Under the pieces are notes generated by a model. That model had not been told where the DNA came from, did no database searches, and saw nothing but the letters and a program-made list of their open reading frames with translations. The position numbers and the translations under genes are program-made. A stretch of DNA of 64,000 bases from Bettongia penicillata ogilbyi (Eukaryota > Chordata > Mammalia > Diprotodontia > Potoroidae), in the NCBI GenBank assembly GCA_023548195.1, contig JAJHZJ010000252.1:1557501-1621500 (forward strand), given 5' to 3'. Shown here piece by piece: positions 22,081-32,940 of the stretch; the first letter of the stretch is position 1; every line of letters begins with the position of its first letter.

Positions 22081-22577
22081 TTATTTAGAAAATGATGTAA
22101 TCATTATGACTTTAACTCTGTTACACAACAGACAAAACATATACTGATGGTCTTTCAAAATTTTCTTACCTTCTCTTCCTTATGCTTCCACTGTCCCCTT
22201 ATTTTTATTCAACCCATGAGTAGAAGTTAAGGTGTGTGTTAACCAAAGAGAGTCTATGATTGACTTGTGGATGATGATGACCCTGAATCATTAAGGAACA
22301 GTTCATATGTGTAAAGAATTAAAGAAATTATCTGAATGAGATCAACTTTATAAGCATCCAGCACAATGAAATGCAGTTTGGAATATTTAATGAATGTCTC
22401 CTATGGAATTTAGAATATGGCCTGTTGTTAAGAGGACAAAAAGAAATTCCCAATTAAGAATTAGCTTCTGAGAATTAGGGTAAGGACCCCTAGAGCTTAT
22501 ATGCTATGATAAAGGTATCATCTATAGTGGAATACTGCTTGTGAAAGCATGTCTGTTTCCTACTAATAATTCCCTTT
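22081..22577. other. No feature recognised
   Basis: AT-rich sequence with no repeat family or gene that I can support. It ends at the left target duplication of the HAL1 element. Confidence 0.45.
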
Positions 22578-23156
22578 AAGGATATTTTTGTTGGAAGGGT
22601 GGAGCCAAGATGTTGGAGTAACAGTATGCACCCAGCCAAATACCTGTAAAAAATGGCTCTAAACAAATTCTGGAGTTGTAGAACCCACAGAATGATGGAG
22701 TGAAGCAAAGCCCTAGCCTAAGACAACCTGGAAAGTTGCCAGGGAGTGTATATTGCGTCACACAGGGGGTAGGGGGAAGTCCAGCTTAAGCCACACTGGC
22801 ACAGACAGGACCTGAGCAGATTTTGGGGAGACTGAAACTCTCACACCTGTGGCAATTTCCAGACTTCAGGACTCCAAAATGCTAAGGACAAATTGGATGG
22901 TCAGTGGAAAAAGCCTGTGGGACCATAATGGGAGAGTGGAGTGGTCTGGCCCCAGCCCCAGGGTGGTAGAAGGAGAAGGGGGTGGAGGAACCCACAGCAG
23001 CCACAGCAGCTGCAGGGGCAGAGACAGCAACTGTTTCTGGAGCTCTAGGCCCACAGATTGTGGGGAAATTGAGCAACTGACAATACCACCCCCTCACCCC
23101 CAAGGGAAGCAGAGACCTACCTTGACAACTCAAAAGTCAAGTAAATGATTGTGGAC

Positions 23157-24293
23157 ATGAGCAAAAACTGAAAAAAAAAAGCATCAGACTATAGAATCTT
23201 ACTTTGGTGACAAGGAAGACCAACACATGCAAACAGAAGACAACAAAGTCAAAGCTTCTGCATCCAAAGAAAAATATTGATTCGTCTTAGGTCATGGAAG
23301 AGTTCAAAAAATATTTTGAAAATCAGGTAAGAGAAGTAGAGCAAAAATTGGGAAGAGAAATGAAAGAGATGCAATAAAATTATGAAAAAAATGAGTCAAC
23401 TACTTGCTAAAGGAGACCCAAAAAAATGCTGCAGAAAATAACACTGTAAAAAATAGACTAACCCAAATGACAAAAGAGATCCAAAAATCCAATGAAGAGA
23501 CGAATGCCCTAAAAAGCAGAATTGGCCAGATGGAAAAGGAAGTCCAAAAGCTCACTGAAGAAAATAATTCCTTAAAGATTAGAATGGAGCAGATGGAAGC
23601 TAATGACTTTATGAAGAATCAAGAAATTATAAAAGAAAACCAAAGGAATGAAAAAATAGCAGACAATGTGAAAGATCTCATTGAATAAACAACTGACCTG
23701 GAAAATGGATCCAGGAGAGACAATTTAAAAATTATGGGACTACCTGAAAGCCATGATCAAAAAAAGCCTAGACATCATCTTTCAAGAAGTTATCAAGAAA
23801 AACTGCCCTGATATTCTAGAACCAGAGGGTAAAATAAATATTGAAAGAATCCACTGATCACCTCCTGAAAGAGATCCCAAGAGGAAAACTGAGGAATATT
23901 GTAGCCAAATTCCAGAACTCCCAGGTCAAGGAAAAAATATAAAATAAATATTGAAAGAATCCACTGATCACCTCCTGAAAGAGATCCCAAGAGGAAAACT
24001 GAGGAATATTGTAGCCAAATTCCAGAACTCCCAGGTCAAGGAAAAAATATTGCAAGCAGTCAGAAAGAAACAATTCGAGTATTGTGGAAATACAATCAGG
24101 CTAACACACGATCTAGCAGCTTCTACATTAAGGGATTGAAGGGCTTGGAATATGACATTCCAGAAGTCAAAGAAGCTAGGATTAACACCAAGAATCACCT
24201 ACCTAGGAAAACTGAGTATAATACTTCAGGGGAAAAATGGTCGTTCAATGAAATAGAGGACTTCCAAGCATTCTTGATGAAAGACCAGAGCTG
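23157..24293 (+). pseudogene. L1 ORF1 (HAL1 copy A), disrupted
   Basis: L1 ORF1p is an RNA-binding chaperone: a trimerising coiled coil, then an RRM and a C-terminal domain. The start is placed at the atgagcaaaaactg of 23157, matching the start in the 49383 copy. The clearest part is 23404-23688, a heptad-rich coiled coil (LTEENNSLKIRMEQMEAND). A stop follows at 23686, then RRM-side text (ENGSRRDNLKIMGLPESHD). A 110-bp tandem duplication at 23831-24050 shifts the frame. The C-terminal part is still readable (NSQVKEKILQAVRKKQFEY, then FNEIEDFQAFLMKDQS). It is inactive as it stands. Confidence 0.8.
23831..24050. repeat. 110-bp perfect tandem duplication
   Basis: Bases 23831-23940 and 23941-24050 are identical at all 110 positions by eye. 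The unit lies in HAL1 ORF1 and is not a multiple of three, so it breaks the frame. The complete identity contrasts with the point-mutation load around it. Confidence 0.95.
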
Positions 24294-24996
24294 AATAGAA
24301 AATTTGACTTTTAAACACAAGAATCAATAGAAGCATGAAAAGATAAACAGGAAAGAGAAATCACTAAAGTTGAACTGTTTAGTTGAACTATTTCTGTTTT
24401 CCTAGATGGAAAGATAAGGTTAGCAATTCTTGAGACTTTTCTCACTATGAAGGTAGTTGGAGGGATTATACACATATAGACAGAGGGCACAGAGTGAGTT
24501 GAATAGGAAGGGATGATATCTAAAAAAATAAAATTTAGAGGTGAGAGAGGAATATATTGGAAGGAAAAAGGGAAAAATAGAATGGGGCAAATTATCTGTC
24601 ACATAAAAGGGGCAAGAAAAAGCTTTTTCAAAGGAAGACAAGAGAGAGGAGGTGAGAGCAGAAAAGTGAACCTTACTATCATCACATTTGTCTTAAGGAG
24701 GAAATAACATGCATACTCAGTTTGCTGTGAAACTCTATCTTACACTACAGGGAAGTAGGGAAGAAGGGGATTAGTGAGGGGTAGGAGGAATGATAGAAGG
24801 GAGGGCAAATGGGAGGAGGGAGTAATTAGAAGTAAATACTTTTGAGGAGGAATAGGGTCAAAAGAGAGAATAGAATAAATGGGTGGCAGGATAGGATGGA
24901 GGGAAATAAAGTTAGTCTTCTGCAGCATCACTTTTATGGAAGTCTTTTTCATATTTACACATGTATAATGTATATCCAATTGCTTGCCTTCTCAAT

Positions 24997-25014
24997 GGGC
25001 TTGGGTGGGGAGGG
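24997..25014 (+). other. Potential G-quadruplex in HAL1 3' UTR
   Basis: The sense strand reads GGG CTT GGG T GGGG A GGG, four runs with loops of 3, 1 and 1. The position corresponds to the C-rich block in the reverse-oriented HAL1 at 44712-44735. Confidence 0.75.
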
Positions 25015-25394
25015 AGGAAGGAAGAGAAGTTGGAACTTAAAGTTTTAAAAACGAATGTTAAAAATTGTTTTTACATACAATTCAGTAATAAGATATACAG
25101 GCAATGGAGTATAGAAATCTACCTTATCCTCCAAGAAAATAGAGGGGATGGGGATAGAAGAAAGGAGGGGTGTGATAGAAGGGAGGGCAGATTGGGGTAA
25201 GGGGTAATCAGAATGCATGCTGTTTTTGGTGGGCAGAGGGGAGAGATGGAGAGACAATTTGGAACTCAAAATCTTGTGAAAATGACTGTTGAAAACTAAA
25301 AGTAAATAAATAGAAGTTTTAAAAAGGATATTTTTGTTATGTGTATAAATGATTTTCATAAATTTTTTATTTAGATTGATAAGGATATAAGGCA

Positions 25395-25525
25395 GTTGTT
25401 TTCTTGGTCATATTTATTTTGTTTTAATTTATTTTGTTTTAATTAATTCTATTTTTAGAATTTAGAATTAATTTTAGAATTAAATTCTATTTAATTTAAT
25501 TAGTTAATTCTAAGGGTTTTTTTCC
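25395..25525. repeat. AT-rich low-complexity block with short duplications
   Basis: Two adjacent copies of ttattttgttttaatt are followed by several attaaat/tagaatt words. It is likely replication slippage. Confidence 0.75.
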
Positions 25526-25575
25526 CCTCTTTAATTTTGGTATCCCTTTGATGCCATATGTTTTAATTTATCATT

Positions 25576-25830
25576 TGTTGTTGTTCACTTGTTCCAGTTG
25601 TGTGTGATTCTTTACGACCCCATTTAGGGGTTTTCTTTGCAAAACTATTGGAGTGGTTTGCTATTTTCTTTTCCAGTTCATTGTATAGATGAGGAAACTG
25701 AGGGCAATGGAATTAAATGATTTGTCCAAGGTCACGCATCTAGTAAGTATCTGAGGCCAGATTTCAACTGATGTAAATGAGTCTTCCTGACTCCAGGCCT
25801 GACACTCTATCTATTGTGCCAACTAGTTGC
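25576..25830 (-). mobile_element. tRNA-derived SINE with BovB-type tail
   Basis: A complete reverse copy: tail ccagttgtgtgtgattcttt, acgaccccatttaggggttt, middle gagtggtttgctattttctt, core caaggtcacgcatctagtaa, and head tattgtgccaactagttgc. Confidence 0.85.
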
Positions 25831-26219
25831 ATCATTTGAAATATCAGTCTCTTCTATTTTATATTCATCTAATACAGCTCCTTTTTTCTACAGTTCTCTT
25901 CAGTGCCATTTCCATCTCCCCCATAAGGACATATGAGACTATAAGGTTAGAGTTCATATGTGGTGGTTCCAATGTCCTTGATAGTAGAAAAAATTCATTA
26001 TAAACATCTTTGCATATCTTTTCCATTTTTGTTTTGTTTATTGTCCTTCCAATTCATCCTTAACATCTTCTCCCCAGCCCCAGATGATCTTGCTCAGTTT
26101 AATCTTCTGTCAAACTTAAAAAAATTTTTTTTACCCTTAACTACTTCTTTCTGTTTTCTGAGGTGATAGCTACTCATAATCTGAATCTGTAAAATAGGAA
26201 TAGTAACACATAAATTTGT

Positions 26220-26345
26220 TCAATAGCATAGTGTTGTAGCTTGCTGGACTTGGAGTTAGGAAAACCTAGAGTTGACACACTTCAAACATTTACTAGCTAG
26301 GTGATCGTGGATTTGTCCATATCTTAGTATATACTTATCCTTGAC
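26220..26345 (+). repeat. SINE fragment (tRNA-like head and core)
   Basis: The fragment contains gctggacttggagttaggaa, acatttactagctaggtgat and cgtggatttgtcc. The 3' part is missing. Confidence 0.5.
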
Positions 26346-26446
26346 CTACCTCTCTTTCTATCTCTAGGTGCTAATGTAAAACAGATATTCTTGTTGTTTT
26401 ATTCAGTGCTATAGCTGTAGAGCATCCAAAAGGCTAGCCTTTGCTT

Positions 26447-26757
26447 TGGGGCAGCTAGGTGGTGCAGTGGATAGAGCACCAGTAGAGGAGTCAGGAGGAC
26501 CTGAGTTCAAATCTCGCCTCAAACACTTGACACTAGCTATGTGACCTTGGGCAAGTCATTTAACCTCAATTGCCTCATCCTGGGTCATCCCCAGTCATCC
26601 TGATGAATATCTGGTCACTGGATTCAGATGGCTCTGGAGGAGAAGTGAGACTGGTGACCTGCACAGCCCTCTTTCACTCAAAATAAAGTCAAGTGCAAGT
26701 CATGTTATCATTTCTCTGATGGCATGGTCTTCTTCAGCAATGAAGGACAAACATACA
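26447..26757 (+). mobile_element. Full-length tRNA-derived SINE with RTE-type tail
   Basis: The best-preserved SINE in the window. The head is gcagctaggtggtgcagtgg, the core is tgaccttgggcaagtcattt, and the middle is gatggctctggaggagaagt. The tail gatggcatggtcttcttcag plus aatgaaggacaaac matches the 3' end of the RTE at 16698 read on its sense strand. A 10-bp duplication with one mismatch flanks it (gcctttgctt at 26437-26446, gcccttgctt at 26758-26767). It carries A- and B-box-like sequence in the head, as expected for a Pol III-derived SINE. Confidence 0.9.
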
Positions 26758-27114
26758 GCCCTTGCTTCACTCCCTTTTCTGAAGAAGTGCTATTCAGGTT
26801 GGAGGTAAAGATATAAGGGAGGAGGCCTCTAGTCCTCTACATTTGAGGTCAACTCATAGGCCATAAAGCCATTCATTCATTAATCATCCTTCATTTGCAA
26901 ATGAAATTATTGGGGGCAGAAGCTTTGTAGAAGCTTAACTAAGTCAGAGCTCATTCTCCCTAGGAATCAAGGTAGTGGAGTGGAGTGTGATTTCAAAAAT
27001 TGAGATGAAATTTATGTACTTTTATACCTTCTATAACTTTGTAATATCACTTTGTAAAAACTAAACACAAGCAAAACAAACTGTGGACAGAAACTCTACC
27101 TCATCCCCACTTAA

Positions 27115-27335
27115 AGAATCAAAGCTTTAGAACTGTAAAAGGGCCTTTAGAAGCCATGTAATAGAGCCTCTTCATTTTATAGATCATGAATCATAGAATG
27201 ATGGATTGAGAGCTGGAAGGGTCCTCAGAGGCCACCTCGCCAAACCCCATCATTTGATAGATGAGGAAACTGACATCTGGGGGAGTTGATACAGGTAGCA
27301 AGTGCAGAGACAAGATTCCAACCTAGGTCTTCCAA
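27115..27335 (-). repeat. MIR-type SINE pieces
   Basis: Two adjoining reverse-oriented MIR-like pieces: ttagaactgtaaaagggcct, and tgagagctggaagggtcctc with tagatgaggaaactgacatc and tccaacctaggtcttccaat. Confidence 0.55.
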
Positions 27336-27359
27336 TTCCCAAACCAACACCTTCTTTCA

Positions 27360-27510
27360 TTTTCACTTACCCTCTCTAAACCTCAGTGTCCTCATCTGTA
27401 AAATCGGGATATTAAGAGCACCAACCTCACAAGGTTATGAGATTCAAATGAGATAATATATATGTAAAGCCCAATGCAAATCTTAAAATCCCATACAAAT
27501 ATCATCTATT
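27360..27510 (+). repeat. MIR-type SINE 3' half
   Basis: The piece contains ctctaaacctcagtgtcctc, atctgtaaaatcgggatatt, gattcaaatgagataatata and catctatttttattg. Confidence 0.6.
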
Positions 27511-27869
27511 TTTATTGAATACATCACGATTTTGGAAAGGAAAGTATTTAGTGAACTTCAAAGTGTTAAATAAGTGTGAATTCAACTACTGTAGAGTCAC
27601 TGAAAGCATCATCAAGACAATTCCAATATTAGACAGGAATGACCTGTGGATTTTATTCTTTTCCCCCATGGTCTTAAATGTTTTCCTTGAAGTTACTACA
27701 TTTTGAAAGCTTTCCATTTAATATTGTTTCCCCATATAAAATGAAAACAATACCACTTGCTTTATTGATTTCACAAGGTAATCGTAAGGTTAAAGTAAGG
27801 AAATATATCTGAAAAGACTTCTGAAGAGGTAAGAATTATACAAAATTTACACAATAATGAGAGCACTAT

Positions 27870-28230
27870 CTGATATACTATACCAGAATTCCAAATGGCC
27901 TTGGGATTTTAGAGTTGAAAGGGATTCTAGAAATCATCTAACCCAACTTTCTTATTTTTCATCTAAAGAAACTGAGGTCTAGATAGGTGAACTGACTAGA
28001 CAAATGTCACATATTTAGTTAAGTGGCATAGCTGGTATCTAAGCTGGAGAAGCATATCAAAAACCTCTAAAGTGCCACAGAAATGTACAATGCTTACTAT
28101 ATTATCTCATTCTTCTCATCTTTTCTTGATGGGGTTCAGATGGAAATAAACCAAGGGTGCTGTATCCTGCTATTATTCTCTCATATTTAGTGTTCTTTAG
28201 ACAGTTGGATAAAATGACTGCCTTTTCTTC
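27870..28230 (+). repeat. Inverted repeat, left arm (outer part)
   Basis: This stretch is the reverse complement of 34335-34589 plus 35055-35125 at roughly 80% identity by eye. Shared words include gctggtatctaagctggaga, gtgccacagaaatgtacaat and ctagataggtgaa/tatagataggtgaa. It contains a reverse MIR-like SINE at 27910-28075, but the match continues well beyond the MIR. The arm is broken at about 28230 by the L1. Confidence 0.8.
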
Positions 28231-30417
28231 CTTTTTCAAAAAAAATTTTGTCAACATTTTCTTTTATAAGATTTTGAGTTCTAAGTTGCTTGCCCCTTCA
28301 TTCCTCCCCCTCCCGAGGCATGCAATCTGATATAGACTATACATGTATGTTCATATTAAATATATTTACACGTTAGTCATCTTGCGAAAAAAGAATCAGA
28401 ACAAAAGGAAAAAACCATGAGAAAGAAAAAAAATAACAAAAAAAGAGAAAATAGTATGCTTCAATCCGCATGCAGACTCCATAGTTCTTTCTCTGGATAT
28501 AGACAACATTTTCTATTGTGAGTCTTTTGGAATTGTCTTCAATCACTGTGCGCTCAGAAGAGCTCAGTCTAACAAAGGTCGTTGCACAACATTGTTGTTA
28601 CTGTGTGCAATGTTCTCCTGGTTCTGCTCATGTCACTCAGCATCAGTTCATGCAAGTCTTATCAGGTTTTTCTGAAATTTACCTGCTCACTAGTTCTTAT
28701 GGAACAATATTATTCCATTACATACATATACCACAACTTGTTCAGCCATTCTCCAATTGATTGTCATCCCTTAATTTCTAATTCTTTGCCATCACAAAAA
28801 AGAGCTTCTACATTTTTGTACATGTGAGTCTTTTTTCCTTTTTTATATTTCTTTGGGATACAGATCTAGTAGTGGTATTGCTAGATCAAAGGGTTTGAAC
28901 AGATGTATAGCCCTTTGGGCATAGTCCCAAATTATTCTCCAAAATGGTTGGATCATTTCAAAACTTCACCAATAATGCATTAGTGTTCCAATTTTCCCAC
29001 ATCTCCAACATTTATCATTTTTCTGTTTTGTCATGTTAGCCAATCTGATAAGTGTGATGTAATCAAAATTATCCATTTTGCATTTCATAATGTTCTCTGT
29101 CTCTTGTTTGGTTATGAAGTCTTCCCTTCTCCAAAGAACTGACAGGTAAATTGTTCCTTATTGACCTGATTTGCTTATAATTTCACCCTTTATGTCTAAG
29201 TCATATATCCATTTTGACCTTATCTTGGAATACATGTAAGATGTTGATCTATGCCTAGTTTCTGCCATACTATTTCCCAGCAGTTTGTAGTTTTCTCAGC
29301 AGTTTTTGTCAAATAGTGAGTTCTTATCCCTGGAACTGGAGTCTTTGGGTTTATCAAACTGTAGATTACTGTAGTCGTTAAGTACTCTGTCTTATGTACC
29401 TAATCTATTCCTCCAATCCACCACTCTATTTCTTAGCCAGTACCAAATAGTTTTGATGATTGCTGCTTTTTAATACAGTTTTAGATCTGGAACAGCTGAT
29501 GCACCTTCTCTTGCATTTCTTTTCATTAATTATCTTGATATTCTGGACCTTTTGTTCTTCAGATGAATTTTGTTATGATTTTTTCTAGCTCTAGGAAATA
29601 ATTTTTGGTAGTTTAATTGGTGTGGCACCGAATAAATTAATTTAGGTAGAGTTGTAATTTTTATTATGTCAGCTCAGCCTACCCATGAGCAACTGATGTT
29701 TTTCCAGTTATTTGGATCTGACTTCATTTGTGTGAGAAGTGTTTTGTAATTGTGTTCAGATGGTTCCTGGGCTTGTTTTGGCAGGTAGACTCCCCAAAAT
29801 TTTATATTTTCTATAGTTACTTTACATGGAATTTCTCTTTCTATCTCTTGCTGCTTGGCTTTGTTAGTAATATATAGAATGCTGATAATTTATGTGGATT
29901 TATTTTATATCCTGCAACTTAACTAAAGTTGGTAATTATTTCAAATAGTTTTTAGTTGATTCTCTAGGATTCTCTAAGGATGCCATCATATTATCTGCAA
30001 AGAGTGATAGTTTTTTTTCCTCCTTACATACTGTAATTCCATCAATTTCTTTTTCTTTTCTTATAGGTAAAATTAATGTTTCTAATGCAATATTAAAAAA
30101 AATAGTGATATTGGATATCTTTATTTTACCCTTGATCTTATTGGAAATGCTTCTAGTTTATCCCCATTAAGTATAATGCTTACTGATGGTTTTAGATAGA
30201 TGCTACTTATTATTTTAAAGAAAGCTCCATTTATTCTTATGCTCTCTGGTGTTTTTTGTAGGAATGGGTGTTGTATTTTGTTAAGGGCTTATTCTGCATT
30301 TATTGAGATATGATTTCTGTTAATTTTGTCATTGATGTGGTAAATTATGGTGACAAGTTTTCCTAATATTGAACCAGCTTTGCATTCTTGGTATATATCC
30401 CACCTGGTCATAGTGTG

Positions 30418-30720
30418 TTATCTTTGTGATAAGTTGCCATGCAATCTCTTGGCTAATATTTCATTTAAAATTTTTGCATCTATATTCATTAGGGAAATTG
30501 ATCTATAATTTTCTTTCTCTATTTTGGTTCTTATTGGTTCAGATATGAGAACCATATTTACATCATAAAAAGGACTTGGTAGCACTCCTTTGCGTATTTT
30601 TCTAAATAGTATGTATAGTATTGGAATTAAGTGTTCTTTAAATATTTGGTAGAATTCACTTGTCAATCCATCTGACCCTGAAGATTTTTTTCTTAAGAAG
30701 TTCATTGATGGCTTGTTCAA
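30418..30720 (-). pseudogene. L1 ORF2 reverse transcriptase segment
   Basis: The longest surviving piece of this ORF2 (100 codons). It contains [24 protein letters not shown], and [20 protein letters not shown], which are the fingers and early palm of L1-type RT. The palm FADN-type box lies further along near 29990 in another frame. The fragment is not functional. Confidence 0.85.
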
Positions 30721-31300
30721 TTTCTTGTTCTAAAATGCAATTTTTTATTTTATTTTATTTCCTCTTCTGTTAAGCTGGGTAATTTATATTTTTTTAATAA
30801 ATATTCATCCATTTCTCTTAGATGATCAGATTCATTGTCATACAGTTGGGCAAAATAACTCCTAATTATTGTTTTAATTTTCACTTCATTCATTCATTCT
30901 TTTCATTTTTGATACTGGTAATTTGCCTTTCTTTTTTTTTTTTATCAAATTAGCCAAAAGTTTATTTTATTGGTTTTTTTTCCATAAAACCAGCTTTTAG
31001 TTTTATTTATTAGTTCAATAGTTTTCTTAATTTCAGTTTTATTTATCTCTACTTTGACTTTCAGAATTTCTAATTAGGTATTTAATTGGGATGTTTAATT
31101 TGTTCTTTTTCTAGTTTTTTAATTCCTTGCCCAATTCATTGATTTCTTCTTTCTCTATTTTATTCATATAAGCATTTAGAGATATAAAATTTCTCGCAAG
31201 AACTGCTTCAGCTGCATCCCACAAGTGTTGGTATGATGTTTCATTGTTGTCATTCTCTTGGATGAAGTTTGATTGTTTCTATGATTTGTTTTTTGACCCA

Positions 31301-31556
31301 TTTTGTTTTTGTTTTTGTTTTTTTGACCAGGTAATTGCTGATCTATTTTTCTCTTTATTTATTATTATTATTTTCTTTGTTTTCAGTGTTCTGCAATCAC
31401 TTCCATATATCTTAGATTTTTTCCCCTCCCCACCTTCCACCCTACCTCCCTACTCCCTCCCAGAGACAGGATAAAGTTTTACATAGGTTCTACACATACA
31501 TTCCTATTAAATACATTTTCAGCTTAGTCATGTTGCATAGAAGATTTAAAATGAAT
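31301..31556 (-). mobile_element. Short L1 3'-end insertion inside the L1
   Basis: About 255 bp with a T-rich left end, cttccatatatcttagattt, a C-rich block and taggttctacacatacattc. This is the same 3' UTR family as 17000-17148 but longer. ORF2 text is continuous when it is removed. The flanks ttttgaccca (31291-31300) and tgttgactca (31557-31566) fit a decayed duplication. The C-rich block 31440-31461 is a potential G-quadruplex on the L1 sense strand. Confidence 0.75.
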
Positions 31557-32547
31557 GTTGACTCACTCATTCTTTAGGATTAGATTATTTTTTTTCCAAT
31601 TAATTTTTAGTCTATCTTTCCATGGCTCTTTATTACATGTAATTTTTATTATATCATGATTTGAAAAGAATCCATTTAATGTTTCTGCCTTTCTGCACTG
31701 GTTGTGAGGCTTTTGTGTCCCAATGTATGGTCAATTTAGGGGTAGTTATCATGTACCACTGATAAAAAGGTATTTTCCTTTCTATCCTCATTTAATTTTC
31801 TCCAAAGGTCTGCCATATCTAACTTTTCTAAAATTCTGTTCACCTCCCTTAACTTTTTTCTTGTTTATTTTGTAGTTTTATCTAGTTCCAAGAGGGAGAG
31901 GTTGAGGTCCCCCATTAGTATAGTCTTGTTGTCTATTTCTTCCTATAACTCACTTAACTTCTCTAAGCATCTGGATGCGATACCACTTGGTGCATATATA
32001 TTTAGTATTTATTTTACTTCATTGTCTATGGTAGTTTGTTTGGATGTAGTTTCCTTCTTTATCTTTTAAAATTAGATCTATTTTTGCTTTTACTTTGTAT
32101 GAGATCAGAATTGTTATGCCTGCTTTTTTTTTTTTTACTTCAGGTGACACCTAATATATTCTGCTTCAACCTTTTTTTTACCTTTACTCAGTGTGTATCT
32201 CTCTGCTTCAGATATGTTTCTTGTAAAAAATATGTTGTAGGATTCTGTTTTTTAATCCACTCTGCTATCTGCTTTAATTTTATGGGAGAGTTCATTCCAC
32301 TAAGATTCACAGTTATGACTACCAAATATGTCTTTTTCTCCATTCTATTCCCCCACCATGTTTATACTTTTCTCTTTCCTTTCACCCTTTCCCTCCTCCC
32401 CAGTGTCTCTCTTCTGACCACTACTTCCCTTAATCTCCTCTCCCTTCTGTCAGGCCCCTTCCTTTTTCTTTCCCTTTTCTTCCACTACTTCTTCCCTTTC
32501 TTTTTCCCTGCCTTCTATCCACCCCTCCCTTTTCTGCATTTTCTTAA

Positions 32548-32685
32548 TGAAATAAAAATATTAGAATGTAAATTTATCTTCTTTATGCTCACTGAAAGCA
32601 CCTTTGGGACAATTTCAGTAGCAGATAGGATGACAGAGATGACATGAACCTTTACCTTTTCTCCCACGGTTTTAATTTCTTACCT
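32548..32685 (+). repeat. Inverted repeat, left arm (inner part)
   Basis: This is the reverse complement of about 34158-34300. Shared words are ttctttatgctc, gaaagcacctttgggacaat, gcagagatgacatg and ggttttaatttctt. Removing the L1 joins it to 27870-28230 in the same order as the uninterrupted right arm. Confidence 0.8.
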
Positions 32686-32692
32686 TGCATCT

Positions 32693-32940
32693 CTATAATA
32701 ATAGGTAGCATTTATGCAGCAATTTAAGATTTGCAAAGCACTTTACAAACATTATCTCATTTTATCCTTTCAACAACCCTGGAGGTAGATCCTATTATTA
32801 GCTCATTTAACAGATAAGAAAACTGAGGCAGACAGAATTTAAGTGACTTGCACAAGATCTCATAATTAAAATGTGTCTGAGGATGGATTTAACCTCAGAT
32901 CTTCATTACTTCAACATTCATCTAACTCTCTATGACTACC
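32693..32940 (-). mobile_element. CORE-type marsupial SINE
   Basis: A reverse copy: ttaagatttgcaaagcactt, ctggaggtagatcctattat, agaaaactgaggcagacaga, then a head remnant at the right. It is the same family as 51765 and 56350. Confidence 0.7.

Larger units (their letters stand above)
22593..25323 (+). mobile_element. Full-length HAL1 (half-L1) element, copy A
   Basis: A 2.73-kb insertion flanked by a perfect 15-bp duplication aaggatatttttgtt (22578-22592, 25324-25338). It starts with an L1-type 5' end (tggagccaagatgttggagt), has a 5' UTR of about 560 bp, one ORF1 and a purine-rich 3' UTR, and ends in a short A-rich tail (aaataaatagaagttttaaa). No endonuclease or reverse transcriptase is present between ORF1 and the tail. 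This is the definition of HAL1, which must be moved by the L1 machinery in trans. The intact ends and duplication show that it inserted as an ORF1-only unit and did not lose ORF2 after arrival. Confidence 0.85.
28236..32547 (-). mobile_element. L1 LINE with near-complete ORF2 and 3' UTR
   Basis: On the minus strand the order is a purine-rich inter-ORF spacer (32340-32547), the endonuclease start (about 32330-32030), the RT and C-terminal regions, the 3' UTR (28236-28860) and an A-rich tail. The endonuclease stretch includes text corresponding to the first segment of the plus-strand copy at 18610. Stops and frameshifts are scattered throughout. ORF1 and the 5' UTR are missing, so it is 5'-truncated at about 4.3 kb. 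It splits the left arm of the inverted repeat and is itself split by a later L1 3' end at 31301-31556. No clear target duplication remains. Confidence 0.85.

Noticed and set aside
22849..23148. 99-codon plus-strand frame and overlapping minus frames
   Set aside because: They lie in the GC-richer 5' UTR of HAL1 copy A, upstream of ORF1.
26447..26530. tRNA gene-like head with A/B-box-like words
   Set aside because: It is the tRNA-derived head of a SINE. It lacks a foldable, conserved cloverleaf and is followed by SINE core and tail, as are the other heads in the window.
28518..28827. Two overlapping plus-strand 80-codon frames
   Set aside because: They are antisense to the L1 3' UTR and ORF2 end.
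32036..32647. 203-codon plus-strand open frame, longest in the window, rich in F/L
   Set aside because: It is the antisense of the L1 endonuclease start and the purine-rich spacer. The hydrophobic look comes from T-rich antisense sequence, and no promoter or domain supports it.
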